Made by a program: the position numbers and the translations under genes. Below the pieces are notes generated by a model, which was not told the origin of the DNA, ran no database searches, and saw nothing but the letters and a program-made list of their open reading frames with translations. 64,000 bases of DNA from Macrostomum hystrix (taxonomy: Eukaryota > Platyhelminthes > Macrostomidae): contig CATNEN010000038.1 of NCBI GenBank assembly GCA_950097015.1, forward strand, positions 26,821,001 to 26,885,000, given 5' to 3'. Every line of letters starts with the position of its first letter. Position 1 is the stretch's first letter. Below, in pieces: positions 36,147 to 50,400 of the stretch.

Positions 36147-37434
36147 AAAATATGATTACTTTTTTGCGAAAGTACATCCTGATAACGATCTTATTATTTG
36201 CCATTCAATCATGCATTTATGTATTATTCTAATTGCAGTTTTTAGATATTTTAAGCGCCTAATATTTTAGATATTTATTTGTTAAAGTACTTCCGATTAC
36301 CAAGCAGATGCATATAGATGAATAGCAATGTTTGTGCAGTGCAAAGAAGAATACAATTATATTAAAAACGAAGTCAGTTTAACAAAATAGAAAATTATGG
36401 TAGATCCAAATGTTTTATAATCATTTATCAACTTCTGTGTTATGAATAAAATAAGATTGTTGAAAATAAGATTCAATAATATTATTCGATTCTTATTAGT
36501 TTGTCTGTGGATACATTTCGTCCAGGAGTAGATTATCTTATCAACGAAAATGTCTTTAAACTGAGTTACTTCTATATTCCATAAAAAGGTAACTGCCTGA
36601 ATGAATTTTTAAAGAAAAATAAAACATTATTTTATCTTACACAATTTATATGAACTGACAGGTCGCATGTTTCAAGCTGATATCCTAAAAATCTGACTCG
36701 ACATCATAAATGATCATCCTTTTTCGTTCTCAATTTTTGTCCTCAATTTTGACATTGATTTAAAACGAGATATGTCAATATCTTTGTAAAAATTGAATGT
36801 CTAATATCTAGAAATATTTGTTATTCGCAAATTTTCAACGATAAAATTATACCTGCTTTGTGATAACCAAACCACAAACTCACTCCTCGAATGTACGTCA
36901 TAAGCGTAAGCACGAACAACAACCTCACTCCTTGAATGTACATTAGCCATGGGGATAGAAAGTACAGCGCTAATTGCACATGTACAGTTTTACTACGCAA
37001 GAGAAAAAGAACTGATTGACGTTGTACATGTAGGTCGATTGTGAGGAACAATTATTCATTACTAAATTTCCAAGAACCGAACAAACAAATAATCCATAGG
37101 GTCCAGTGACTGAATTAAACAAATAATACGCGTAAAACGATCAAATCTGATTTTCAAACGAAAAAAAAGAATTTTTTGTTTGATTTTAAGAGTCCCAAAG
37201 AAAATGACAAATAAAAAACTAGCTAAATTCATTTTTTTGGAAAACGCAGACTAAAAGACAAGAACGAGAAACAAGCAGACAAGAGAGGTAGCGCGAAACA
37301 CAGAACACAAAACAGACCTTGAAGGTTAAATCAAGACTTGATTGTAGAATTATCCAAAACGTGTCAGTTCTCGCATACTTCTAACATTAGAACTGTCCAA
37401 ATTTCATTCTGATTCCCTCAGTGTCTTCCCATTC
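36147..37434. other. Downstream flank of the Shaw gene, AT-rich
   Basis: No gene or repeat recognised. TTTATT (AATAAA on the - strand) near 36270 could be a Shaw polyadenylation signal, but it is about 1.46 kb past the stop codon and one of several AT-rich possibilities. Confidence 0.4.
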
Positions 37435-37650
37435 AAAACGCTCACCAGCCTTCCAGCATACTAAAAAACACCCACCTCACTCCCTGCCCAATAAGAAACA
37501 CCCGCCTCTCACCCTGCCTATAAAAGCACCCACCTCACGCCCTGCCCGCCAAGAAAAATCCACCTCACTCCCTGCCCATTAAAAATCACCCGCCTCTCTC
37601 TCTGCCTATAAAAACACCCACCTCACTCCCCAACCACTTAGAAACATTTA
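37435..37650. repeat. Degenerate 28-30-bp repeat in the Shaw 3' region
   Basis: About six imperfect copies around CACCCACCTCACTCCCTGCC, alternating with CACCCGCCTCTCACCCTGCC. It probably lies in the Shaw 3' UTR, about 80 bp beyond the stop codon. Confidence 0.8.
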
Positions 37651-37729
37651 CTTCACCTTAACCCAAGCCAAATTTTCTCTGTACTATTTTTATCGATAGA
37701 GAATGACAGTCACAATATAAAAGCAAACA

Positions 37730-38448
37730 TCACACAAACTGTTCCTGTTCAGACTCGTCCACATCCTCTGGCAGGCAGGACACGGCCACCAGCTTGCCGC
37801 TAGACAGCTCGGCGGAGTCGCCGACGCTGCGCCGTTTGTCCAGCTTTGTTTCCCTCTTGTCTATCAGCTGTTTTCTCTCATCATCATCGTCTGTGTCCGG
37901 ATCCTGAGCAGACTCAGGGGCCGTTGTCTTGTTGTTGACTGCGGTGTTGTCCACTGTGGCCTTGTTGTCCATGGACGCCGCCTCCTCCTTTCCTTTTGAG
38001 TTCTCTTCGACTTTAGACGAGTCAAGCTCGGCTGTCGCCTTCTCGGCGTTGTCAATCGATGGTTTCTCAGTTGCGGCTGCAGCGGCGGCGGCAGCGGCGG
38101 CGGCAGCAGCGGCAGCAGCGGCCAGCGACTCCTCCTGCTTCTCCAGCCGGGTCCCGGTGGTCGGCGGTCGCGCAGCCGGCGGCGGCAGCTGCGAATGTTG
38201 CCGATTGTTGCGTCGCATTAGGCCGTTGATTGCGGCAGCCTTGTCTTCGCCGACTCCTTTGTCGACGTGTCGCTGGATGTACTTTTTGTTGCCACCCTGA
38301 CCGTAGCGACCGCCTTGGTTGGAATTAGTCAAATCCTTTGTCATGATCTTCATGTACTTGTTCTCCTTCATCTGGTTCTGCATATACTTGTAGTAGGTGT
38401 TGAAGTTGTTGCCGATAATTGGGATAGCTAGACCAGTCACGATGCAAC
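37730..38448 (-). CDS. Shaw (KCNC): Shaw exon 3: distal S6 and cytoplasmic tail
   Basis: Acceptor CCCACAG, then GCIVTGLAIPIIGNNF, completing S6 after the glycine shared with exon 2, and the NNFNTYYKYM stretch typical of Shaw/Shab. Then come a polyalanine run, a Lys/Glu/Asp-rich region (DPDTDDDDERKQL) and the stop. The tail is poorly conserved and has no recognised domain. Confidence 0.93.
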
Positions 38449-41400
38449 CTGTGGGTCAACGATGCAACGGTTTTAAGGTATGCCAACTGTTTCATTAACT
38501 ACCAGACTATGTCATTGACTTCCAGAATATGTCATTAACTACCAGACTGTGTCATTAATTACCAGAGTGTGTCATTAATTACCAGACTCTGCGTCTTTAA
38601 TTACCAGACTGTCATTAATTACCAGACTGTCATTAATTACCAGACTGTCATTGATTACCAGACTGTGTCATTGGCTTCCTGACTGTGTCATTAGCTTCCT
38701 GACTATGTCATTAGCTTCCTGACTGTGTCATTAGCCTCCTGACTGTGTCAATAGCTTCATTGATGTGTAATTAGCTTCATTGATGTGTCATTGGCTTCCT
38801 GACTGTGTCATTAGCTTCATTGATGTGTAATTAGCTTCATTGATGTGTCATTAGCTTCCTGACTGTATCATTGGCTTCCTGACTGTGTCATTAGCTTCCT
38901 GACTGTGTCATTAGCTTCCTGACTGTGTCATTAGCTTCCTGAGTGTGTCATTAGCTTCCTTGATATGTCATTAGCTTCATTAATGTGTCATTGGCTTCCT
39001 GGCTGTGCCATTAGCTTCCTAGTCACAACAAGCGTCTATTGCAGTGGCTACTATAGTCAAGTCAAGCAGCATTAGTCAACCCCAATTTGAGCTGCTTTTG
39101 AGCTTGGCCAGTTTGGGTCAAGTGGTTTGCTCGCACTTAAAATATGTACTTTTCCTCTGTCCCTGTCCAGAGCTCGTTGCTGAGGTTCATAAAAAATGCA
39201 GGTTTAATTTGTTATTGACAATGATGGAACCATATCAACGTTAGCTTAGATCATCGCTTTGATCCGTGCTTAAGACATGAAAAAACTAAGAAAATGAATA
39301 AACTGAAAACCAGTTTATTCCATTATGATCTGAGGGAGTGACATCAATTTATCTTAAGGGAGTGAAAATAATTATATGATGATGATTGCATGGTGACATT
39401 GGTGATTGTAGATAGTGACATTGGTGATTGTAGATAGTGACATTGGTGATTGTAGATAGTGACATTGGTGATTGTAGCGAGTGACATTGGTGATTGTAGA
39501 TTGTGACAATGGTGATTATAGAGAGTGACATTGGTGATTGTAGATAGTGACATAGGTGATTGTAGATAGTGACATAGGTGATTATAGAGAGTGACATTGG
39601 TGATTATAGATAGTGACATAGGTGATTGTAGATAGTGACATAGGTGATTATAGAGAGTGACATTGGTGATTATAGAGAGTGATATTGGAGATTGTAGCGA
39701 GTGACATTGGTGATTGTAGATAGTGACATTGGTGATTGTAGCGAGTGACATTGGTGATTGTAGATAGTGACATTGGTGGTTGTAGATAGTGACAATGGTG
39801 GTTGTAGATAGTGACATTGGTGATTGTAGAGAGTGACATTGGTGATTGTAGCGAGTGACATTGGAGATTGTAGCGAGTGACATTGGTGATTGTAGAAAGT
39901 GACATTGGTGATTGTAGCGAGTGACATCGGTGATTGCAGATAGTGACAATGGTGATTGTAGATAGTGACAATGGTGATTGTAGCGAGTGACATTGGAGAT
40001 TGTAGATAGTGACATTGGTGATTGTAGCGAGTGACATTGGAGATTGTAGATAGTGACATTGGTGATTGTAGATAGTGACATTGGTGATTGTAGATAGTGA
40101 CATTGGTGATTGTAGCGAGTGACATTGGTGATTGTAGCGAGTGACATTGGTGATTGTAGCGAGTGACATTGGTGATTGTAGCGAGTGACATTGGTGATTG
40201 TAGCGAGTGACATTGGTGATTGTAGATAGTGACATTGTGATCGTTAGAGTGTGGACACTGAATTGTGCCGAAATTGTCGAGAAATATTTAACAATTAAGG
40301 GAAGATAAGGGAAAAATGTGAAACTTGTTCTTATTTCTGTTGGCATTTTTGCAGTAGTAACTCCTAGTAAATAGCTATTTCACATCCTGAAAAACTAGTT
40401 TTCTGTTTTACCCTCTACAATAAACAAATAGCAAAAGTTAAAGGGATAAGTTTCACTTCGCGCCGTAATTACGAGTAGTTTATCGAGCGGAGTGTAAAAA
40501 AATCTAGCGAAATAAATTATTTTTCAAACCACTAACAACTACGCCCTAACCAACCCACGGTGAATAAGCAGACCAGCTGCTGCTGCTGCTGCTGTTGCTG
40601 CTGTTGCTGCTGCTAGGAAGTGAAGGCCAGTGATATAGGCCAGCACGCAATAACTAATTATATTTTTTCACAACCGAATCTTGCCAGTCTGATCCCATCC
40701 CTCCCTTCGGTTGTTCATTTGGCAGACACCAGCCAGCAGCCCTTAGTTTGGAATTGCGTTGCTATAGCAACTAGTTCGTCAACTTATATTTTGAGAAGCA
40801 GCAAGTGAGCAAAATACGAAAAAGCACATCGCGTGCCTTGAGGTTTGGGGAATAGGCATTCATTGCCTTGTTGGCAAAGTGGAGGGGAATCCGGTTCTGA
40901 GCTGCCAGACTGAGAATTTAACTTCGGGATGAGATAAAAAGTCACAGAAAAATAATGATATACTAGTTTCGAGTGAGATGAGATCTGAATGAGATGAGAT
41001 CTGAATGAGATGAGATCCGTATGAGATGAGATATGAATGAAATGAGATCCGTATGAGATGAGATCTGAATGAGATGAGATCTGAATGAGATGAGATCCGT
41101 ATGAGATGAGATCTGAATGAGATGAGATCCGTATGAGATGAGATATGAATGAGATAAGTTCTGAATGAGATGAGATATGAATGAAATGAGATCTGAATGA
41201 GATGAGATCTGAATGAGATGAGATCTGAATGAGATGAGATCTGAATGAGATGAGATCTGAATGAGATGAGATCTGAATGAGATGAGATCTGAATGAGATG
41301 AGATCCGTATGAGATGAGATATGAATGAAATGAGATCTGAATGAGATAAGATCTGAATGAGATGAGATCTGAATGAGATAAGTTCTGAATGAGATGAGAT

Positions 41401-44400
41401 CTGAATGAGATGAGATCTGAATGAGATGAGATCTGAATGAGATGAGATCCGTATGAGATGAGATATGAATGTGATAAGATCTGAATGAGATGAGATCTGA
41501 ATGAGATGAGATCCGTATGAGATGAGATATGAATGTGATAAGATCTGAATGAGATGAGATCTGAATGAGATGAGATCTGAATGAGATGAGGTCCGTGTGA
41601 GATGAGATATCGATTAGATGCAATAATTGACATATATTATTTGAGATTGGTGAATGGCATATCATAAAAATATTAGCTAAATTGTTAATTAACAATAGGG
41701 ATAAATTAGAAGCTGTCAGGACTATGATCTTCATTAACATTTGAGTTCAACAGGCCCAAAAGAAACACGAGCTAAATGGTTGAAATCCCATCATAAATGT
41801 GGCATGAGATACAGTGGATCAAAGATAATATTCTATTGATTGATGGCATCCCAGTCTCTATTTTCCCACTGACTGAATGAAACCCCATGCTTCCATGACG
41901 AAGAAACGTCTGAGTTTTATTTTCCAATACAAAATGCAATTCGAGAGACTGAATATAACAGGGCGAATGGATGCCCGACAAGTGTGAGGTAGGTAGATTT
42001 CTAGACAGATGCCAGAAAGCAGATCAGATCTTTGAATGCTTCTAGGGAGAAGGCAGATAATACTGAAGCTAGAAACTGCCTTCAGCCCATCGCTCATACA
42101 TCATCAAAGAAATATTGTGCAGCATTGCAAGGCACTCGACTGCAAAGGAAAATACAGCGATGGAAAGTGTGCAATTAAAAATGGTTCGATTCGCACAAAA
42201 AAGTATTTTAACGAGTTAATCTACACCTAATAATTAATCAGAAGCTAACTACAACTTCCCGCCACTCACCAGCAATCAGATAAATGATTTCGCTCGTTAC
42301 TCAATTGGCCTTATCTTACCCCCCACTCGCAATCTCGCCTTTATCTCACCCTTCTCTCACTCTCAATCTCACCCTTCTCTCGCTCTCAGTCTCATCCTTC
42401 TCTCACTCTCAGTCTCACCCTTCTCTCACTCTCAATCGCATCCTTCTCTCACTCTCAATCTCATCCTTCTCTCACTCTCAATCGCATCCTTCTCTCACTC
42501 TCAATCTCACCCTTCTCTCACTCTCAATCTCACCCTTCTCTCACTCTCAATCTCACCCTTCTCTCACTCTCAATCTCACCCTTCTCTCACTCTCAATCTC
42601 ACCCTTCTCTCACTCTCAATCTCACCCTTCTCTCACTCTCAATCTCACCCTTCTCTCACTCTCAATCTCACCCTTCTCTCACTCTCAATCTCACCCTTCT
42701 CTCACTCTCAATCGCATCCTTCTCTCACTCTCAATCGCATCCTTCTCTCACTCTCAATCGCATCCTTCTCTCACTCTCAATCTCACCCTTCTCTCACTCT
42801 CAATCTCACCCTTCTCTCACTCTCAATCTCACCCTTCTCTCACTCTCAATCGCATCCTTCTCTCACTCTCAATCTCACCCTTCTCTCACTCTCAATCTCA
42901 CCCTTCTCTCACTCTCAATCTCACCCTTCTCTCACTCTCAATCTCACCCTTCTCTCACTCTCAATCTCACCCTTCTCTCACTCTCAATCTCACCCTTCTC
43001 TCACTCTCAATCTCACCCTTCTCTCACTCTCAATCTCACCCTTCTCTCACTCTCAATCGCATCCTTCTCCCACTCTCAATCTCACCCTTCTCTCACTCTC
43101 AATCTCACCCTTCTCTCACTCTCAATCTCACCCTTCTCTCACTCTCAATCTCACCCTTCTCTCACTCTCAATCTCACCCTTCTCTCACTCTCAATCTCAC
43201 CCTTCTCTCACTCTCAGTCTCATCCTTCTCTCACTCTCAATCTCACCCTTCTCTCACTCTCAATCTCACCCTTCTCTCACTCTCAATCGCATCCTTCTCC
43301 CACTCTCAATCTCACCCTTCTCTCACTCTCAATCTCATCCTTCTCTCACTCTCAATCTCACCCTTCTCTCACTCTCAATCTCACCCTTCTCTCACTCTCA
43401 ATCTCACCCTTCTCTCACTCTCAATCTCACCCTTCTCTCACTCTCAATCTCACCCTTCTCTCACTCTCAATCTCACCCTTCTCTCACTCTCAATCTCACC
43501 CTTCTCTCACTCTCAATCTCACCCTTCTCTGAATCTCAATCTCACCCTTCTCTCACTCTCAATCTCACCCTTCTCTCACTCTCAATCTCACTCTTCAATC
43601 GCAGTTTTCTAAGCTAATAAATATGCATTACTCATTCTATATTTCACAATTTGCACATTTATAGATTTGCAATTCACGGAATAAAATTTTCGCATTGTCT
43701 TTTATCTCCCCTGCATCTGCTTTTGTTCCTCTGATTTTTTAGTAAAAAAACTAAAAAATAGCTTATTTCTAGGAAAAAACGCACATCCCTAAAGTCCCCA
43801 TTTTTTTCTGAGAAAGACAGAGCCACATATATGGGATAATGAAACGCATTGTTAGTCTGAGAATATTTTCCCAAATCTCCTATAAATGTTTCCCAAATTA
43901 TCAATTTCCCAATTTATTCGTTTATAAAAATAACTATAAATTGGACTACTCGACAAATAATTGAAATTAAAAAAGTCAGTGACATATTTTTCTACACACT
44001 TCCTCTAACCAACTAACCTAGTAAATACAAATCAGAATGACGTTATAAATCAGTGATGCAGTGAAAACACGGCAGATTGTGCACACAGAGGGATGTAGCC
44101 TGAATTCATACTGTCATAGCAACATGAACCTTTCCAGGGGCTTGTATGACTTGGCCCCATTTGTATGCATTATATTGTGTTTGCCTTCTCTGTCAGTGCA
44201 TTGAAACTGAGTGCGTGCGCTAATTAACTAGCTGCATTATAACTGGACGACTAAATCTTCGAAGATTTGAGGAATGGGATTGGGAAAGGACGATGGGATT
44301 GGGATAATGAAGATGCGATTGGGAAAGGAAGATGGGATTGGGATAATGAAGATGCGATTGGGAAAGGAAGATGCGATTGGAATAATGAAGATGCGATTGG

Positions 44401-47400
44401 GAAAGGAAGATGGGATTGGGAGATGAAGATGGGATTGGGAGATGAAGATGGGATTGGGAGATGAAGATGCGATTGGGAAAGGAAGATGGGATTGCGATAA
44501 TGAAGATGGGATTGGGAGATGGAGATGGGGTTGGGAGATGAAGATGGGATTGGGATAATGAAGATGGGATTGGGAGATGAAGATGGGATTTGGAGATGAA
44601 GATGGGATTGGGAGATGAAGATGGGATTGGGAGATGAAGATGGGATTGGGAGATGAAGATGGGATTGGGATAATGAAGATGCGATTGGGAGATGAAGATG
44701 GGATTGCGATAATGAAGACGCGATTGTGAAAGGAAGATGGGATTGCGATAATGAAGATGGGATTGGGAGATGAAGATGGGATTGGGAGATGAAGATGCGA
44801 TTGCGAGATGAAGATGGGATTGCGATAATGAAGATGCGATTGGGAAAGGAAGATGGGATTGGGAGATGAAGATGCGACTGGGAAAGGAAGATGGGATTTG
44901 GATAATGAAGATGTGATTGGGAAAGGAAGATGGAATTGGGAAAGGAAGATGGGATTGGGATATGAAGATGAGATTGGGGAATGAGGATGGGATTGGGAAA
45001 GGAAGATGGGATTTGGATAATGAAGATGTGATTAGGAAAGGAAGATGGAATTGGGAAAGGAAGATGGGATTGGGATATGAAGATGGGATTGGGGAATGAG
45101 GATGGGATTGGGAAAGGAAGATGGGATTGGGAGATGAAGATGGGATTGGGATAATTAAGATGCGACTGGGAAAGGAAGATGGGATTGCGAGATGAAGATG
45201 GGATTGCGATAATTAAGATGCGACTGGGAAAGGAAGATGGGATTTGGATAATGAAGATGTGATTGGGAAAGGAAGATGGAATTGGGAAAGGAAGATGGGA
45301 TTGGGATATGGGATTGGGGAATGAGGATGGGATTGGGAAAGGAAGATGGGATTGGGAAAGGAATTCGGGATTTGGGACGAGTATATGAGATAGGTCATTG
45401 TTCGATATGAACAAGATATGAAGAATATATATTCCTTTATAGATGAAACAGCTAGTCAAAAGAATTTGCAGATCTTGGGTCTAAAAGCTTTATCCATAAA
45501 AGTTAACTTATGCAGGCTTTCGCAAGATAATTATATTTTTCTATTTCTGCTTACCTGTGCCCTATAGCTGTGCAAGAGATACAGTTTGCTAAAAAACAGT
45601 AAGCATAAATCTGAACTATTCCAATGGTAGTATTAGCTGATATAATTTTACATCTAACACCATGTCAAGGTAGAGCTAGACAAGGGGGTCAGGCGATAAG
45701 AAAATCATAAACACGAGAGCCGGGGTGTAAGAAAGATATAACAAAAATGCTGAATAATCCCAATATTCTAGACTATGCCTTCCGTTCACTTGTCAAGAAT
45801 AAAATCTGGTTTTTACTCCCAGGCCTTAAAACTGTAACACTCGCTGACAAGGTTAAAAGTGCAACCAAGATTGTTGTGCCTACCAGAAATTTACAACCTT
45901 TTTAGCTCAGTCTTCAAGCCCCAGAAATTAGGCGGATTGACAGCTGTCAGAAAAGACCAAGCTTTCACATTTTCTGACATGTTCCTTTTGATGGCAAGAC
46001 TTTTAGCATTTATCGTCACTGCCTCAGAATATCAGTTCCATCACCTGACTGTCATCCAAAGCTCGTTTCATACCTGCCTCACCTGTCACTCCCCTGCCTC
46101 ACCTGTCACTCCACTGCCTCACCTGTCACTCCACTGCCTCACCTGTCACTCCACTGCCTCACCTGTCACTCCACTGCCTCACCTGTCACTCCACTGCCTC
46201 ACCTGTCACTCCACTGCCTCACCTGTCACTCCACTGCCTCACCTGTCACTCCACTGCCTCACCTGTCACTCCACAGCGTCTCGTGTCACTCCACTGCCTC
46301 ACCTGTCACTCTACTGCCTCACCTGTCACTCCACTGCCTCACCTGTCACTCCACTGCCTCACCTGTCACTCCACTGCCTCACCTGTCACTCTACTGCCTC
46401 TCCTGTCACTCCAAAGTGTCTCCTGTCACTCCACTGCCTCACCTGTCACTCCACTGCCTCACCTGTCACTCCACTGCCTCACCTGTCACTCCACTGCCTC
46501 ACCTGTCACTCTACTGCCTCTCCTGTCACTCCAAAGTGTGTCCTGTCACTCCACTGCCTCACCTGTCACTCCACTGCCTGACCTGTCACTCCACTGGCTC
46601 ACTACTACGCCCCACCTGGGCAATCTCTGGTTCAGTTAGACAAAGTCAGCATGTTTGGCAGTTAAGAATAATTTGTATCGCATGAAATACGAATAGCAGC
46701 CGGAGCTGAATAATTATTGAATCGGATACTTTGCCATTTCACGCAGCGCCATCTCGGGGCTCATTTATTTCTCAATCGCTTGTATGGAATATTTTACTCT
46801 CTTTCTCTCTCGCCCAAAAGCCATCTGCGTCCCACCAAAAAATGCAGAAAAATTCCTGAGCAGTGCGGTTCTCCAGCTATGGGGCGGCCTACTTAGATAA
46901 TGGAGCGGCCACGTTTGCAAAGCCACAGCAGCAGCAGCAGCAGAAGCAGCAGCAGCGGCGACATTATGCCAGATAAAAGGGTCCACGGCAAACGTTCCCT
47001 AATCCTACCCAATGCCTCTGAGGATAATGCTGCGGCTGGATTGCGCGCGTGGGTAGGGGATATTTATCCCGGGCATATATAGCTAAGCGGCGAGTTTGCG
47101 GGATCGTGTTGTAGGCGGAGCTGGACAAAATGCTCTCCCACAATTTGAGATTCCGCAGCGCACTCGCTGATTGCTTTTCTAGTGGTTGACAGGCGGAGCA
47201 AAAATATTTCCCCACTCCGCCTGTGCCCGGCATCCCGCTTGTGCGGCTTGTCTCTGTCCTCGTATTATCCGTTTTTTGTAAGTTTCTGGTATAAAAAATT
47301 AGCTGAAACTTAGGCCTATCAGTCAGTGGCTCGAATTACCTTGCTTCAGCTGCAGCGCCACTTGAAAGGCGGAACTGGAATCAATAGTCAATCCATTTTG

Positions 47401-50400
47401 AGCTATTTTAGTTAAATTTTGTGTTTGTGCTCTGCTTGGATTGCCTTCACAGAATTGATTCTATTTAACTCCCTCCTCTCCCCCTGCCTCCTCTCCCCCT
47501 GCCTCCTCTCCCCCTGCCTCCTCTCCCCCTGCTCATCTCCCCCTGCCTCCTCTCCCCCTGCTGCCTCCTCTCCCCCTGCTGCCTCCTCTCCCCCTGCTCA
47601 TCTCCCCCTGCCTCCTCTCCCCCTGCTGCCTCCTCTCCCCCTGCTGCCTCCTCTCCCCCTGCTCATCTCCCCCTGCCTCTTCTCCCCCTGCCTCCTCTCC
47701 CCCTGCCTCCTCTCCCCCTGCTCCTCTCCCCCTGCCTCCTCTCCCCCTGCCTCCTCTCCCCCTGCTCCTCTCCCCTTGTCTCCTCTCCCCTTGTCCATCC
47801 TCTTCTACCCCATCCTCTCTACCCCGTCCTCTTCTACCCCAATCTGTGTCCTCCATGGAAGGCCCAGACTATTGCATGTAAATAATTATTGCATCCTATT
47901 CGAGAAACATCTATCTGGCATGAGCAGTGCCTAAAGTCACAACTCCCAGGGCATGATTTCCACAGTCAAGCAGCACTGAAAGATAGAATGGACTTCAAAG
48001 AAACTTTGCACGAATGCTGCTAGATATTCATTAGGCTCTTCGCAATTTTCCCATGTTACGAAAAAGCTCAGTAGGGACCATCTGGCCCTCAAAAACTAGC
48101 AGCTGCTACCCCAGCCCCCCTCACCCAAAGAACTTTATCCCCTTTAGGGATCTGAGCAACTGAAGCAGACTAATCTTGCTAGGGTAGTGTGATTTTCGGT
48201 GCATTTGTGCTAGATAATAATCCCGTGAAGCCAACAGACTCGAAGCTAAGCAGCAATCACGCTTCCTGCTAGAAGATCTAACCCATTTTCCTTCTATCCG
48301 CTTTTTTATATCTTCAAGACTTTCCATTTCATTGGATTCTGTTGGCGTCATCAAATATGCATCCGCGTCAAGCCCCGACGGGATATTTCGGCGCAATTCG
48401 TCACGGGTTCGTGTTACAGGGCTACTCAGCTAGTGCCATGCGAGTTTTTTTCCCACTAGAGCATTTCTCTGGTTCAATTTATTTTTTTTAACACAGGGCA
48501 GTTGGACCTCGCCCTCTCAGTCTCTCACACTCCCTCTCAGTCTCTCATACTCCCTCTCAGTCTCTCATACTCCCTCTCAGTCTCTCACACTCCCTCTCAG
48601 TCTCTCACACTCCCTCTCAGTCTCTCACACTCCCTCTCAGTCTCTCACACTCCCTCTCAGTCTCTCACACTCCCTATCAGTCTCCCTCTCAGTCTCCCTC
48701 TCAGTCTCCCTCTCAGTCTCCTTATTAGTCTCCTTATCAGTCTCCTTATCAGTCTCCTTATCAGTCTCCCTCTCAGTCTCCTTATCAGTCTCCTTATCAG
48801 TCTCCTTATCAGTCTCCTTATCAGTCTCCCTCTCAGTCTCCTTATCAGTCTCCTTATCAGTCTCCTTATCAGTCTCCTTATCAGTCTCCCTCTCAGTCTC
48901 CTTATCAGTCTCCTTATCAGTCTCCTTATCAGTCTCCTTATCAGTCTCCTTATCAGTCTCCTTATCAGTCTCCTTATCAGTCTCCTTATCAGTCTCCTTA
49001 TCAGTCTCCCTCTCAGTCTCCTTATCAGTCTCCTTATCAGTCTCCCTCTCAGTCTCCTTATCAGTCTCCTTATCAGTCTCCTTATCAGTCTCCTTATCAG
49101 TCTCCCTCTCAGTCTCCTTATCAGTCTCCTTATCAGTCTCCTTATCAGTCTCCCTCTCAGTCTCCTTATCAGTCTCCTTATCAGTCTCCCTCTCAGTCTC
49201 CTTATCAGTCTCCTTATCAGTCTCCCTCTCAGTCTCCTTATCAGTCTCCTTATCAGTCTCCTTATCAGTCTCCCTCTCAGTCTCCTTATCAGTCTCCTTA
49301 TCAGTCTCCTTATCAGTCTCCTTATCAGTCTCCTTATCAGTCTCCTTATCAGTCTCCTTATCAGTCTCCTTATCAGTCTCCCTCTCAGTCTCCTTATCAG
49401 TCTCCTTATCAGTCTCCTTATCAGTCTCCCTCTCAGTCTCCTTATCAGTCTCCCTCTCAGTCTCCCTCTCAGTCTCCTTATCAGTCTCCCTCTCAGTCTC
49501 CTTATCAGTCTCCTTATCAGTCTCCTTATCAGTCTCCCTTTCAGCCTCCCAATCAGTCTCCTTATCAGTCTCCTTATCAGTCTCCCTTTCAGCCTCCCAA
49601 TCAGTCTCCTTATCAGTCTCCTTATCAGTCTCCCTTTCAGCCTCCCAATCAGTCTCCCTCTCCGTCCCCGACTCGCACAGCAGCTCACCAGAAACGGCAG
49701 TGACGGAGCCGATGATAAACCCGGGTCCACCCTTGGGCACAATGTCTCCGTAGCCAACTGTAGTGAGGGTCACAATGCTCCACCAGAAGGCGTGTGGAAT
49801 GTCGCTGAATGTGTCGACTTGGTTGTACTCGGCCATGTACACCATGGAGCTGAACAGGAACATGCCGTTCATCAGCAGGAAGCCAAGCAGAACTAGCTCG
49901 GGAATGGACTTCTTCACCGTCAGCATCAGCACTCGAAGGCCGCGACTAATTTTGCTAATCTTGAATATGCGCAAAATGCGTAGTGCCTGCGACATGGACA
50001 GAACGTTGAGCCACCAGATGCTCACTAGAGGTTCCTGAAGCTCCATTGAGCTTCTCAACTCGTCGGCGTTGGGCCTGTAGTAGTAGAAGAAGAACAGGGA
50101 CACATAAATCCAATAGGATCCCAGGATGATTATGTCCATGATGGAGATTGGAGAGCGCAGAAATTTTGGCTTGTCCGGCGACACAATCAGCTTGATGAGA
50201 AATTCGAATGTGAAGACCGCATTCAGCGTGATGTCCACCACGACCAGGGCTTTCAAAGGTTCGGTTTCGCAGTCTTTGCGTATTTTAGGATTTTCAAATC
50301 GATTCAAGTGACTGCAGAGGCCGTCCGTGGCGTTGCTCCAGAACACCTTCTTGCTGGGAGTACGGAATGCCAGGTGTGTCTGCAGACAGTAACACATCAC

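Larger units (their letters stand above)
38449..49688 (-). other. Shaw intron 2: eight arrays separated by unique spacers
   Basis: Unique parts: 40241-40969 (CTG run at about 40577-40614), 41616-42329, 43601-44265, 45371-46071, 46603-47467 (CAG run about 46919-46960) and 47831-48511. None shows a supported exon. A 91-codon open frame on the sense strand at 48396-48121 is unidentified. Confidence 0.7.

Noticed and set aside
39344-40346. Several long Asn/His/Leu repeat frames on the - strand
   Set aside because: Three overlapping frames of the 22-bp array are all open, which shows composition and not selection.
42284-43612. 442-codon open frame on the + strand
   Set aside because: Translation of the 23-bp pyrimidine array (69-bp triple period); low complexity, inside a Shaw intron, no gene features.
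45859-46070. Possible exon on the + strand before the 20-bp array
   Set aside because: The frame has no recognisable domain, no clear splice sites, and lies inside a Shaw intron on the opposite strand.
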